Notes under the pieces: model-generated
What the model saw: the letters and a program-made list of their open reading frames with translations, nothing else
Told to the model about the DNA's origin: nothing
Database searches by the model: none
Shown: positions 47,369 to 55,330 of the stretch, piece after piece
Position numbering within the stretch: the first letter of the stretch is position 1
Layout of the letters: each line of letters starts with the position of its first letter
Origin: Alistipes sp.
Lineage (GTDB): Bacteria > Bacteroidota > Bacteroidia > Bacteroidales > Rikenellaceae
Length of the DNA stretch: 64,000 bases
Assembly (NCBI GenBank): GCA_022511345.1
Contig: JAFLRR010000010.1
Location: 1-64,000 of the forward strand
Reading direction: 5' to 3'
Translations under genes and position numbers: made by a program

Positions 47369-48228
47369 GTCGTGATGTTTGCGCTTATGGAACCTATGTT
47401 GATTATGTTGAGTATCTCGTTTGCCGGAGCGTTGAGGCTCATGCCTATATACGGAGGCCGCGCCCCGGGGCCGCGGTACTGGCCTATCAGAGCCTCGAAT
47501 GCCTCGGGCATGCGGCTCGAACAGTCGGCCATGATTCGGGCGTTGCGTCCCGCGTCGGCAATCTCGCCGGGCGAGGGGAATATCACCGGCCGGTCCTCTC
47601 CCGAGGCTATATGTATGTTCAGCAGCAGGACATTGCCGTCGGATGTGGCCAGCGAGCGTATCTGGCGCGCTATGTCGGTTATTTCATGTTCGTCGCAGTC
47701 CGAGAACTCGCCGTCGGTGATGTTGATAACCACGGGCGGGAAGCTGTCTGCATTGGCCGGGTCGGCGCACCATGCGCGCAGCAGGTCGCGCGCCTCGAGC
47801 ATGGCTTCGTACATAGGCGTGCGGCCCTCGGCGCGGGGCTCGATGCGTCGCGGAGTGGTCGAGGTGAGAATCGTCGGTCGTCCGTCGGGCAGGACGTGCT
47901 CGCGACTCCAGACGCTGTCGGGAGCGGGCCGCGAAGCCAACTCGCTGATGGATATGAATCCTCCGTCGGTCGATAGCAGCGATTCGACGCTGTCGCCGTG
48001 GTATGAAAGCACGGCTATGTCGTAGTAGTCGCGTATGCCGTCGTCGCGGCGCGCGCGTTCCGTGAGTTCGAACAGAAAACGGTTGGCCGCTTCGGCCACG
48101 GCGCAGGCCTTGCTGACCTCGCGGCCGTCGAACAGAACCTGCTCGGACATCGAGCCCGAGCTGTCGAGCAGCAGCACAAATGCAGTGCGGTGCTGTCGCG
48201 TTATGCTTCGTGTGTAATTGCCTGTCAT
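47365..48228 (-). CDS. VWA-domain (TerY-like) protein
   Basis: 287 residues, almost all one von Willebrand A domain. The MIDAS metal site is visible as Asp22-Ser-Ser-Gly-Ser26, with a Thr/Ser in R-T-P-M-Y-E and the I-T-D-G-E-F-S-D loop. No signal peptide is present, so the protein is cytoplasmic. TerY-type VWA proteins are commonly paired with a PP2C phosphatase and a kinase; here the kinase partner is degenerate and no phosphatase gene is next door. A consensus promoter lies 53 bases upstream. Function unknown, perhaps stress signalling. Confidence 0.85.
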   Translation of the reverse strand: MTGNYTRSITRQHRTAFVLLLDSSGSMSEQVLFDGREVSKACAVAEAANRFLFELTERARRDDGIRDYYDIAVLSYHGDSVESLLSTDGGFISISELASRPAPDSVWSREHVLPDGRPTILTSTTPRRIEPRAEGRTPMYEAMLEARDLLRAWCADPANADSFPPVVINITDGEFSDCDEHEITDIARQIRSLATSDGNVLLLNIHIASGEDRPVIFPSPGEIADAGRNARIMADCSSRMPEAFEALIGQYRGPGARPPYIGMSLNAPANEILNIINIGSISANITT

Positions 48229-48280
48229 TGTATTTCGGTTTTAGCCGCGGCTTGTGAATGCATGTTGAGCCGCAGCCGAA

Positions 48281-48311
48281 CAAAGATAGCGATAATCCTC
48301 GACAAAACAAA
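48281..48311 (-). promoter_or_regulatory. Promoter of the VWA / pseudokinase-WG / trxB run
   Basis: On the minus strand TTTG (CAAA at 48308-48311), 19-base spacer, TATCTTTG (CAAAGATA at 48281-48288). Exact consensus match. Confidence 0.88.
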
Positions 48312-48376
48312 CCCCCGGCGGCAGCTTCGGCTCTCGAAAAACAGCCGCCGCGGGCTGATAATCGAAAAAACTTGAT

Positions 48377-48384
48377 TACATTTG
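48377..48384 (+). promoter_or_regulatory. -7 box (TACATTTG) for the CvfB-like gene
   Basis: An exact TAnnTTTG element 20 bases upstream of the ATG at 48405; no good -33 TTTG at the usual spacing. Confidence 0.6.
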
Positions 48385-48404
48385 CACGTAATTTTTCTTG
48401 TGGT

Positions 48405-49250
48405 ATGATAAGAGCAGGACGCACATATACACTCGAGGCCGTCGAGGTCTCCGACTACGGATTGTATCTCTCTGACGACGAGCGCACCACCAAGGTGCTG
48501 CTGCCCAACCGCTACGTGTCGCTTTCGGACCGCGTGGGCGACATGAAGGAGGTCTTCATCTACCACGATTCCGAAGACCGTCTGGTCGCCACCACCGAGA
48601 AACCATATTTGCGTGTGGGCGAGGCGGGATTCCTGCGCGTTGTCGACAAGACTCTTCACGGAGCCTTTCTCGACTGGGGCCTGAAGGGCAAGGACCTGTT
48701 TCTTCCCAACCGCAACCAGCAGGGCGGCGTGACGCCAGACAGGCCGTGTCTGGTCTATGTCTACGAGGATGCCATTACGGGCCGCTGCGTGGCTACCTCC
48801 AAGCTCAAGTCGTTCATATACAACGACGGCGAGCTGACCGTCGAACCACGTCAGCAGGTCGACATACTGGTCGCCTCGCGTGCCGGCGCCGGCTTCCGCG
48901 TGATAGTCAACAACCGCCACACGGGAATGATCTACGACAACCAGCTCTTCGCCCCGGTGCATATCGGCGACCGCCTGAAGGGGTACGTGTGCCGCATAAC
49001 CGACGACAACCGCATAGACATAGTGCTCGGCCGCCCGGGATACGACGGAGTGAAGGATTCGGCAGAGAAGTTGCTCTCGATTGTCGCTGCAGCCGGCGGC
49101 CTGCTGCCTCTGGGCGACGACAGCGAGCCGGCGCTCATAGCCGACAAGACCGGCATGAGCAAGAAACAGTTCAAACGCGCCCTCGGCGTGCTGCTCAAGA
49201 GCGGTGCGGTGACAGTCGACGGCGACGGCATAAAACAGGCAAAGCGATGA
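48405..49250 (+). CDS. CvfB-like S1-domain RNA-binding protein
   Basis: 281 residues from the ATG at 48405, the start next to a -7 box; an extension to 48258 would run back through the promoter region. Three OB/S1-type domains are suggested by repeats near residues 10-60, 65-130 (A-F-L-D-W-G-L-K-G-K-D-L-F) and 145-210. A winged-helix C-terminus follows (D-K-T-G-M-S-K-K-Q-F-K-R-A-L). This is the CvfB/YitL layout of RNA-binding regulators. The stop overlaps the following methyltransferase start by four bases. Confidence 0.85.
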   Translation: MIRAGRTYTLEAVEVSDYGLYLSDDERTTKVLLPNRYVSLSDRVGDMKEVFIYHDSEDRLVATTEKPYLRVGEAGFLRVVDKTLHGAFLDWGLKGKDLFLPNRNQQGGVTPDRPCLVYVYEDAITGRCVATSKLKSFIYNDGELTVEPRQQVDILVASRAGAGFRVIVNNRHTGMIYDNQLFAPVHIGDRLKGYVCRITDDNRIDIVLGRPGYDGVKDSAEKLLSIVAAAGGLLPLGDDSEPALIADKTGMSKKQFKRALGVLLKSGAVTVDGDGIKQAKR

Positions 49251-50020
49251 GTTCGATTCTGACAGCCGAGAGGGTTTCGCGCGACGCCTCCGACAACTTC
49301 GTCTTCAGGCGTTCGGTGCTGGCCTATCGCGAGGCGGCCCGCATGGTCCGGGGCGATGTGCTCGAGATAGGCACCGGAACTGGTTACGGCGCCGAAATCA
49401 TAGCTCCGTGCGCGCGCAGCTTCATAACCGTGGACAAGACGGTCCCCGAGGGATGGATGCCGCAGCAGGCCAATGTCGAGTTCCGCCGTGCGGCGGTGCC
49501 GCCGCTGCCTTTTTCGTCGGGCATGTTCGACTGCGTCGTTTCGTTCCAGGTCATAGAGCATATAAAGCGCGATACGGAGTTTGTCAGCGAGGTCTGGCGC
49601 GTGCTGCGGCCCGGAGGCTTGTTCATAGTCACCACGCCCAATGCCCCGATGTCGCTCACTCGCAACCCGTGGCATGTGCGCGAGTACGAAGCTCCGCAGC
49701 TCGAGGCGCTGCTGCGCTGCCGCTTCGACGAGGTGCAGATGCTTGGCATCGAGGGCAACGACAAGGTCGCTCAATATTACGAGAACAACCGCCGCAGTGT
49801 CGAGAAGATTGCCCGTTGGGATATTCTTGACCTTCAGCACCGCCTGCCGGCACCGCTGCTGCGCTTGCCCTACGACATTCTTAACCGCATCAACCGCCGC
49901 CGCCTGCGCAAGGCCGATACCGAGCTTACGGATTCCATAACCGAAGACGACTATCGTCTGGTGCCGGTGTCGCAGAGGTGTTACGACCTCTTCTTCACGG
50001 CCCGCAAGGGTGCCGAGTAG
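49247..50020 (+). CDS. Class I SAM-dependent methyltransferase
   Basis: 257 residues from the ATG at 49247. The SAM-binding motif is V-L-E-I-G-T-G-T-G-Y-G near residue 40, followed by F-D-C-V-V-S-F-Q-V-I-E-H near 97 and R-V-L-R-P-G-G near 122, a Methyltransf_11-type core. The C-terminal third, with Y-D-I-L-N-R-I-N-R-R-R, is basic. The substrate is not evident. It is translationally coupled to the CvfB-like gene (ATGA). Confidence 0.9.
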   Translation: MSSILTAERVSRDASDNFVFRRSVLAYREAARMVRGDVLEIGTGTGYGAEIIAPCARSFITVDKTVPEGWMPQQANVEFRRAAVPPLPFSSGMFDCVVSFQVIEHIKRDTEFVSEVWRVLRPGGLFIVTTPNAPMSLTRNPWHVREYEAPQLEALLRCRFDEVQMLGIEGNDKVAQYYENNRRSVEKIARWDILDLQHRLPAPLLRLPYDILNRINRRRLRKADTELTDSITEDDYRLVPVSQRCYDLFFTARKGAE

Positions 50021-50041
50021 AGGGCTGCCCCGATACAAACG

Positions 50042-50079
50042 AAAAACGAGGTCTCCAGTCGTGGAGGCCTCGCTTTTTC
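50042..50079. terminator. Bidirectional terminator after the methyltransferase gene
   Basis: CGAGG-T-CTCC / GGAG-G-CCTCG stem with loop AGTCGT, flanked by A5 and T5 tracts; it ends the plus-strand gene and the convergent ECF gene. Confidence 0.85.
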
Positions 50080-50093
50080 GTTTTCGAACCGCT

Positions 50094-50606
50094 CTATTTT
50101 CTGATTACATAGTTGATGAAGGCCCAGCCGCCGAAAATCTGGAGCATGATGCCCGGAATGCCTATGCGCAGATCCTGCGTTGCGGCATGGAGATTTCCGA
50201 CCATGACCCACTCGCCGAGCGTGCCGACTGCCTGCGCGGCCAGAACTGCCGCGGCAATGAGCAGCAGCGAAGCCTTCTGCCAGCGCGCTGCGGCTATGCC
50301 GGCGAACAGGGCCAGCAGCGCCGACTTGAGCAGTATGGCGGGCAGTGCGGCTGTGGGAGGCATGCCGAAGAGCAGCGAGTTGAGCAGAGGCGAAGCCGCG
50401 GCCGTGAGCAGACCCACGCGAAGTCCGTATTTGTAGGCTCCGATGAGCGTGAAGAGGTATATCGGCAGCCATATCCTGCCTCCGGCGTTGAACATGTGGC
50501 ATATCTGCGGCATGGCTATGTTGCCGCAGATGAAGAGCGCTGCCGCGAGCCATGCGCGGGCGTCGCCGTAGCGCAGCGAGTACAGTTTTACTGTTCCGGT
50601 CTGCAT
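50094..50606 (-). CDS. ECF-type transporter substrate-binding (S) component
   Basis: 170 residues, about five to six hydrophobic helices. The N-terminus has F-N-A-G-G-R-I-W-L-P-I-Y near residue 41 and L-I-G-A-Y-K-Y-G-L near 54, matching small-membrane S components of energy-coupling-factor vitamin or metabolite transporters. No ATPase or T component is next to it, so it would share a module encoded elsewhere. It lies 13 bases after the DUF362 gene on the same strand; substrate unknown. Confidence 0.75.
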   Translation of the reverse strand: MQTGTVKLYSLRYGDARAWLAAALFICGNIAMPQICHMFNAGGRIWLPIYLFTLIGAYKYGLRVGLLTAAASPLLNSLLFGMPPTAALPAILLKSALLALFAGIAAARWQKASLLLIAAAVLAAQAVGTLGEWVMVGNLHAATQDLRIGIPGIMLQIFGGWAFINYVIRK

Positions 50607-50619
50607 GGTGATAATCCTT

Positions 50620-51582
50620 TTAGTCCAGTTTTATGAGTTTGTATGTCTGGCTTCCCATTCCCAGCTCCTCGGCACGGTCGAGGGTGTGCATGCCGTGGCG
50701 CGAGTCTATGCGTTCTATCAGATGCACCTTGCCCGGGTCGTCCGACGAACGCACCAGGTCGGTGCAGGCGCGGTCCAGAGCCACAGGGTCGAGCGAGGCG
50801 AGTATTCCTATGTCGCCCATCTTGGGCTCCTCGGGGTTGGAATCGCAGTCGCAGTCGACCGAGAGACGGTTGGCTACATTTATATATAGAATCTTGTCGC
50901 CGCAGTGGTCGGCCACCGCACTGGCAGCCTCGGCCATCGACTCGAGGAAGTCGTCCTGCGGGGGCAGGTTGTCCCAAACCTCCTTCTGGTCCTTGGTCTT
51001 GCCGGCGGAGTGAATCCACGCCTTGCCGTCGGAGGATGCTATGCCTATGGACATGTTCTTTATGGCACCTCCGAAGCCGCCCATCAGATGGCCCTTGAAG
51101 TGCGAGAGTATTACCGTGAAGTCGTAGTCGAGGAAGTGCGAGCCCACGAAATCCTCTTTCAGGTGACGTCCGCCGCGCACGGGCAGCGCCGTGTCGCCGT
51201 CGGCATCCATGATGTCTACAGGCGCTATTGCCGTAAACCCGTGCTCCTCGGCAGCCTTCAGGTGGTCGGCCGTCGCTGCGCGTCCGCCTCCGTAGGCGGT
51301 GTTGCACTCGACTATGGTGCCGTTGACCAGCTTTACGAAGTCGCCTATGAGCGCCGGCTGGAGGAAGTTGTGACCTCCGGGTTCGCCCGTCGAAATTTTG
51401 ACGGCCACGCGTCCCGTGGCCTCGCGGCCTAAAGCCTCGTAGATTTTGACCAGATTCTCGGGCGTGATTTCTGAAAACATGTAGACCTCGGGTGTCGCGG
51501 CAGCCGGTTCGCCGGCCCCGGCGCATCCGCTGCCGGCTGCCGGCAGCAGGGTCAGTAGGAACATGGACATAATGTTTCGCAT
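50620..51582 (-). CDS. DUF362-family lipoprotein
   Basis: 320 residues with a lipoprotein signal (A-G-S-G-C). The DUF362 core shows V-A-V-K-I-S-T-G-E-P-G-G near residue 60, V-E-C-N-T-A-Y-G-G-G-R near 91, H-F-K-G-H-L-M-G-G-F-G-G near 163 and S-L-D-P-V-A-L-D near 268. Many DUF362 proteins carry a C-terminal ferredoxin domain; this one does not. Cysteines in V-D-C-D-C-D-S are the only cluster seen. Its role is unknown. It precedes the ECF component in a two-gene run. Confidence 0.8.
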   Translation of the reverse strand: MRNIMSMFLLTLLPAAGSGCAGAGEPAAATPEVYMFSEITPENLVKIYEALGREATGRVAVKISTGEPGGHNFLQPALIGDFVKLVNGTIVECNTAYGGGRAATADHLKAAEEHGFTAIAPVDIMDADGDTALPVRGGRHLKEDFVGSHFLDYDFTVILSHFKGHLMGGFGGAIKNMSIGIASSDGKAWIHSAGKTKDQKEVWDNLPPQDDFLESMAEAASAVADHCGDKILYINVANRLSVDCDCDSNPEEPKMGDIGILASLDPVALDRACTDLVRSSDDPGKVHLIERIDSRHGMHTLDRAEELGMGSQTYKLIKLD

Positions 51583-51615
51583 TTTCGTTTTAGTTGTTTC
51601 GGTTCGTAAAGATAC

Positions 51616-52056
51616 TCATTTTTTTGCTGCCGCCATGCGCTCCAGAAACGAATCTATCAGCGGCATACACTCCCTGGCAGTGGTGCAGTCGCGGCACAAA
51701 GCCTCCACGGGGCAGATGCCGTCGCCTGTGCGGTTGGTTATGGCTGGCGTTTCGATGCCGAACTCGACCTCGATGCCGCTCTGGCGCAGCAGCTCAAGCG
51801 CCGGGGTGCTTATCACGTCGGTTCTGAGTGCGCCTATGCCGCCTAAAATCATTAGCGCCGCAGCCCCCTTGCCCACGATTTTGTCGGCTACGAAGGCGCC
51901 GCGCAGAAACTGCGGCTCCTCTTTCAGCAAGCGGTGCAGGTCGCTGACGCCGCGGCCGCTGAACGAGCGCATCTGGCCATTGTTGCAAATTACGCACGAG
52001 CACTGCTGCACGTGCAGCCGCTCGACGGCTTCTGTCCTCTGCTGGGGTGTAAACAT
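51616..52056 (-). CDS. DUF1893 domain protein
   Basis: 146 residues matching the DUF1893 family: S-C-V-I-C-N-N-G near residue 19, S-G-R-G-V-S-D-L near 33, A-D-K-I-V-G-K-G-A-A near 57 and I-C-P-V-E near 113. The family has a cytidine-deaminase-like fold with a Cys-rich C-terminus (C-R-D-C-T-T) but no assigned function. It lies 116 bases after the aldo/keto reductase gene, on the same strand. Confidence 0.85.
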   Translation of the reverse strand: MFTPQQRTEAVERLHVQQCSCVICNNGQMRSFSGRGVSDLHRLLKEEPQFLRGAFVADKIVGKGAAALMILGGIGALRTDVISTPALELLRQSGIEVEFGIETPAITNRTGDGICPVEALCRDCTTARECMPLIDSFLERMAAAKK

Positions 52057-52172
52057 AGTCCGACCAAAAAATTATAGATTCTGGCTCAGCCTCATGCAAC
52101 TACCGCTCCGCGGCGCTCTGCGGCAGAGTTCGCTGCGGTCGCAATGGCGTGCCGTTAGGGTGCGGCGCTGCA

Positions 52173-53597
52173 TCAGAATTCGCGTCCCTGCTTCAAATCC
52201 TCGATGAACTTGTCTATGCGCTGCATCTCCTTGGGTATGTTGATGTTCTGCGGACAGTGCGCCACGCAGTGGTTGCAGCCTATGCAACGGTCTGCCTGAC
52301 GCATGCGCGGCACGGTGCGGTCGTAACCTACGAGGAATATGCGGCGCGAGCGGACATAGTTGCTGTCGCGCGACGACAGGGGCATGTTGCCCTCGTTGAT
52401 GCACTTGTTGAAGTGGAGCAGTATGGCCGGTATGTCCAGACCGTAGGGGCAGGGCATGCAGTATTTGCAGTCGTTGCACGGTATGGTGGGGTAGCGCAGC
52501 ATGGCCTGGGCCGTCTGCTCCAGAAAATCCTTGTCGGCGTCGGTCAGCGGCTCGAGCGGCGAGTATGTCGACAGGTTGTCCTGCAGATGCTCCATGTATG
52601 TCATGCCGCTGAGCACCGTCAGCACGCCGGGATAGGTTCCGGCAAAGCGGAATGCCCACGAAGCCACGCTCGCATCGGGCTTGTACTCCTTGAGCTTGGC
52701 GGCTATGTGGTTGTGCACCTTGGAGAGTCGTCCGCCCAAAAGAGGCTCCATGATTACGGCCGGGATGTTGCGCTTCTCCAGCTCGGCATAGAGGTACTCA
52801 GCGTCGGTGTTCCGGGCGTTCACCTCCTTTGCGTGGCGCCAGTCGACGTAGTTCATCTGAATCTGCACGAAATCCCACTGATACCGGCCCTCGTCCTGCC
52901 AGCGCAGCATGGTGTCGAATACCTCCACGTCGCCGTGATACGAGAATCCGAGGTTGCGTATGCGGCCGGCCTTGCGCTCCTCGACCAGAAAGTCGAGTAT
53001 GCCGTTTTTCATGTATCGGTTCTCGAAGGCCTCCATGCCGCCCATGCCTATGCCGTGCAGCAGCAGGTAGTCGATGTAGTCGACCTGCAGCTCCGAGAAT
53101 GAGCGGCGGTACATGGCAATCGAGGCCTCGCGGCTCCAGGTGCTGGGCGAGAAGTTCGAGAGCTTTGTGGCCACATAGAACTTGTCGCGCGGGTGTCGCT
53201 TGAGCGCCGTGCCCGTGGCACGCTCGGAGAAGCCTTTGCAGTATGCCGGCGAGGTGTCGAAGTAGTTCACTCCGTGCTCTATGGCATAGTCCACCAGGCG
53301 GTTTACCTGCTCCTGGTCTATGTCGTTTTCGCCCTTGGGGATGTTGCGGTCGATGATGGTCGGCAGACGCATCATGCCGTAGCCGAGCAGCGAAACGACG
53401 TCGCCCGTGGTCGGTGTGGTGCGGTATGTCATCTCACCCTCGGGCTGGCTGTCTCCAGCCACGAGGCTGTCGGCCACGCCGCCCTTTTCGGGTCCGCAGC
53501 CTGCCAGTGCGAGCGACGATACGGCCGCTCCCGCCCCGAGACGCTTCAGAAACTCGCGGCGGTCGATTTTCTCACTCGTATATCTCTTCTTTTCCAT
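52173..53597 (-). CDS. Aldo/keto reductase with two 4Fe-4S clusters and a Tat lipoprotein signal
   Basis: 474 residues. The N-terminus has a twin-arginine motif D-R-R-E-F-L-K (12-18) and a lipobox at Cys34 (A-L-A-G-C), so it should be exported folded and lipid-anchored. The AKR tetrad is visible as Asp114, Tyr119, Lys145 and His181. Two C-terminal cysteine sets (C-x2-C-x2-C-x3-P near 390 and C-I-G-C-x2-C-x3-C-P near 442) make a ferredoxin-like module. It ends the run begun by the NapH/NapG-like gene, 12 bases downstream, which probably supplies electrons. Substrate unknown. Confidence 0.85.
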   Translation of the reverse strand: MEKKRYTSEKIDRREFLKRLGAGAAVSSLALAGCGPEKGGVADSLVAGDSQPEGEMTYRTTPTTGDVVSLLGYGMMRLPTIIDRNIPKGENDIDQEQVNRLVDYAIEHGVNYFDTSPAYCKGFSERATGTALKRHPRDKFYVATKLSNFSPSTWSREASIAMYRRSFSELQVDYIDYLLLHGIGMGGMEAFENRYMKNGILDFLVEERKAGRIRNLGFSYHGDVEVFDTMLRWQDEGRYQWDFVQIQMNYVDWRHAKEVNARNTDAEYLYAELEKRNIPAVIMEPLLGGRLSKVHNHIAAKLKEYKPDASVASWAFRFAGTYPGVLTVLSGMTYMEHLQDNLSTYSPLEPLTDADKDFLEQTAQAMLRYPTIPCNDCKYCMPCPYGLDIPAILLHFNKCINEGNMPLSSRDSNYVRSRRIFLVGYDRTVPRMRQADRCIGCNHCVAHCPQNINIPKEMQRIDKFIEDLKQGREF

Positions 53598-53609
53598 CTC
53601 TTCGGGCTG

Positions 53610-55136
53610 TTAGATTGTGTGGTGAACTTCGTTTCCTTCGACATATATGGCTGCGAACGGCCGTGCGGGGCAGAGGTACTCGCAAGAGCCGCAGCCGATG
53701 CACATCTCGGTGTTTACGGCCGGAATTTTCGGAGCATCCTCGCGCGAGGGTTCCGACGATACCATGGTGATTGCACCCGAGGGGCAGTGGCGTGCGCAGT
53801 TGCCGCACGAGTCGCCGTTGACCAGGGGTATGCAGTTGTCCTTAATCCACACGGCGCGTCCTATCTGCGTCGACGACTTCTCGGGCCGGCGTATTCGCTT
53901 TATGGCGCCCGTGGGGCAAACTTCTGAGCACTTGGTGCACTCGGGCCGGCAATATCCGCGCTCGTAGGAGATGACGGGCTGCATGAGCGAGGTCAAATCC
54001 TGCGAGGGGCGCAGCACTCCGTTGGGACATGCCGAGACGCAGAGCTGGCATCCGGTGCAGTGCTGCGAGAAGCGCTTGAGGCTCTGAGCACCGGCCGGAA
54101 CTATCGGGGTCTTGCGTGCCGGCATCTTCTTCTGCTCTATGGCGGCCAGACCTCCGTCGACGGTCTTGTTCTGTGCGCGGGTGGCTGCCGTGAAGGCGAA
54201 GAGCGCCGTGAGAGTCAGGAACTTGCGGCGAGACATGCCGTCGGCTTTGCCTTCTTCCGCAGGACCTGCCGCAGCGCGTTCGGCTGCCACCTTCTCGGCC
54301 AGCTCCATGCGGCGCGTTATGGTGCGGGGCTCATAATATATCGCGCCCTGGCTGCACTGTTCCAGACAGTCCATGCAGACCACGCAGCGCGTGTAGTCTA
54401 TCGAGTGCTGCTTGCTGTCGATGCATGCGGCCTTGCAGTTGCGTGCGCACTTGCCGCATCCGTTGCACTTCGAAGTGTCTATTACCGGGCGCATGAACGA
54501 CCATCTGGAGATGAATCCCAGCACCGTTCCCACCGGACATACGGTGTTGCACCACGTGCGGCCGTTGCGCCAGGCCAGCACCCACAGCAGCAGCAGTGTG
54601 GCTACGGCCACCACGAACGTGCCGATGCCCTTGAGCCATATGTCGACCGTGTAGAATGCGTAGCTGTCGAGACGTTCGGCGGCATATGCCAGCAGGTTGT
54701 TGGCGCCCTGCCATACGGGAGCCAGCAGATTCTGGGCAATGCGTCCGTAGGCGCTGTATGGGGCTATCAGTGCGGCTGCCGAGGCGAATCCTGCGACCAT
54801 AGCCACGATGAAGAGCGCCAGCATCACTGCCCGCAGCACATTTCTGGCCGGCGAGTAGGTGTAGCGGTTCTTTTTGACCTTGCGGCCCCACCATGCAATG
54901 ATATCCTGCATGACGCCCAGCGGGCATATGACCGAGCAGTAGATGCGACCCAGCAGCAGGGTGAGCAGCACCAGCGCAACCACTATGCCGGCATTTAGAG
55001 CCAGCACAGCCGGCAGGAACTGGATTTTTGCCAGCCAGCCGAACCAAGTGTGAACCGTGCCCGTGAAGTCCAGAAACAGGAGCGTCACGAGCGTGAAGCA
55101 CAGGGCGGCGAGCACAATTCTGATTTTTCGCAACAT
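53610..55136 (-). CDS. NapH-NapG-like fused polyferredoxin with internal Tat-type signal
   Basis: 508 residues from the ATG at 55136. About 1-270 are NapH/CcoG-like: four hydrophobic helices with C-S-V-I-C-P-L-G and C-N-T-V-C-P-V-G motifs, then two 4Fe-4S cysteine sets. At 301-307 lies M-S-R-R-K-F-L followed by a short hydrophobic stretch ending A-T-R-A-Q, the look of a NapG Tat signal in mid-chain. After it come further ferredoxin cysteine sets (C-T-G-C-Q-L-C, C-x2-C, C-I-G-C-G-S-C-E-Y-L-C-P). This suggests a NapH-NapG fusion passing electrons from membrane quinol to the reductase next door; topology is inference. Confidence 0.8.
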   Translation of the reverse strand: MLRKIRIVLAALCFTLVTLLFLDFTGTVHTWFGWLAKIQFLPAVLALNAGIVVALVLLTLLLGRIYCSVICPLGVMQDIIAWWGRKVKKNRYTYSPARNVLRAVMLALFIVAMVAGFASAAALIAPYSAYGRIAQNLLAPVWQGANNLLAYAAERLDSYAFYTVDIWLKGIGTFVVAVATLLLLWVLAWRNGRTWCNTVCPVGTVLGFISRWSFMRPVIDTSKCNGCGKCARNCKAACIDSKQHSIDYTRCVVCMDCLEQCSQGAIYYEPRTITRRMELAEKVAAERAAAGPAEEGKADGMSRRKFLTLTALFAFTAATRAQNKTVDGGLAAIEQKKMPARKTPIVPAGAQSLKRFSQHCTGCQLCVSACPNGVLRPSQDLTSLMQPVISYERGYCRPECTKCSEVCPTGAIKRIRRPEKSSTQIGRAVWIKDNCIPLVNGDSCGNCARHCPSGAITMVSSEPSREDAPKIPAVNTEMCIGCGSCEYLCPARPFAAIYVEGNEVHHTI

Positions 55137-55167
55137 AGGCTTTTGAGCAGTAAAAGTGAATTTTCGG

Positions 55168-55175
55168 CAAAGGTA
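55168..55175 (-). promoter_or_regulatory. -7 box (TACCTTTG) of the NapHG-like / AKR operon
   Basis: CAAAGGTA on the plus strand, an exact -7 match on the minus strand, 31 bases before the ATG at 55136. The -33 region reads weakly. Confidence 0.65.
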
Positions 55176-55259
55176 ACTCAAATACTTCGTATTTCAATGC
55201 TCAGACATGGGCTTTGTCATACCATTTTTACCGAATGACTGCCTGCGGCAGCGCCGGTG

Positions 55260-55290
55260 TTGCATATTTGGCGAAATTTGAATAAATTTG
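55260..55290 (+). promoter_or_regulatory. Promoter of the TSUP gene
   Basis: TAAATTTG at 55283-55290 is an exact -7 box; TTG at 55260-55262 is a partial -33 element 20 bases upstream. The ATG is 40 bases downstream. Confidence 0.65.
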
Positions 55291-55330
55291 TGATTGCCGC
55301 CGGCGGCGGTCTGCAAAACCTCTATCCGCA

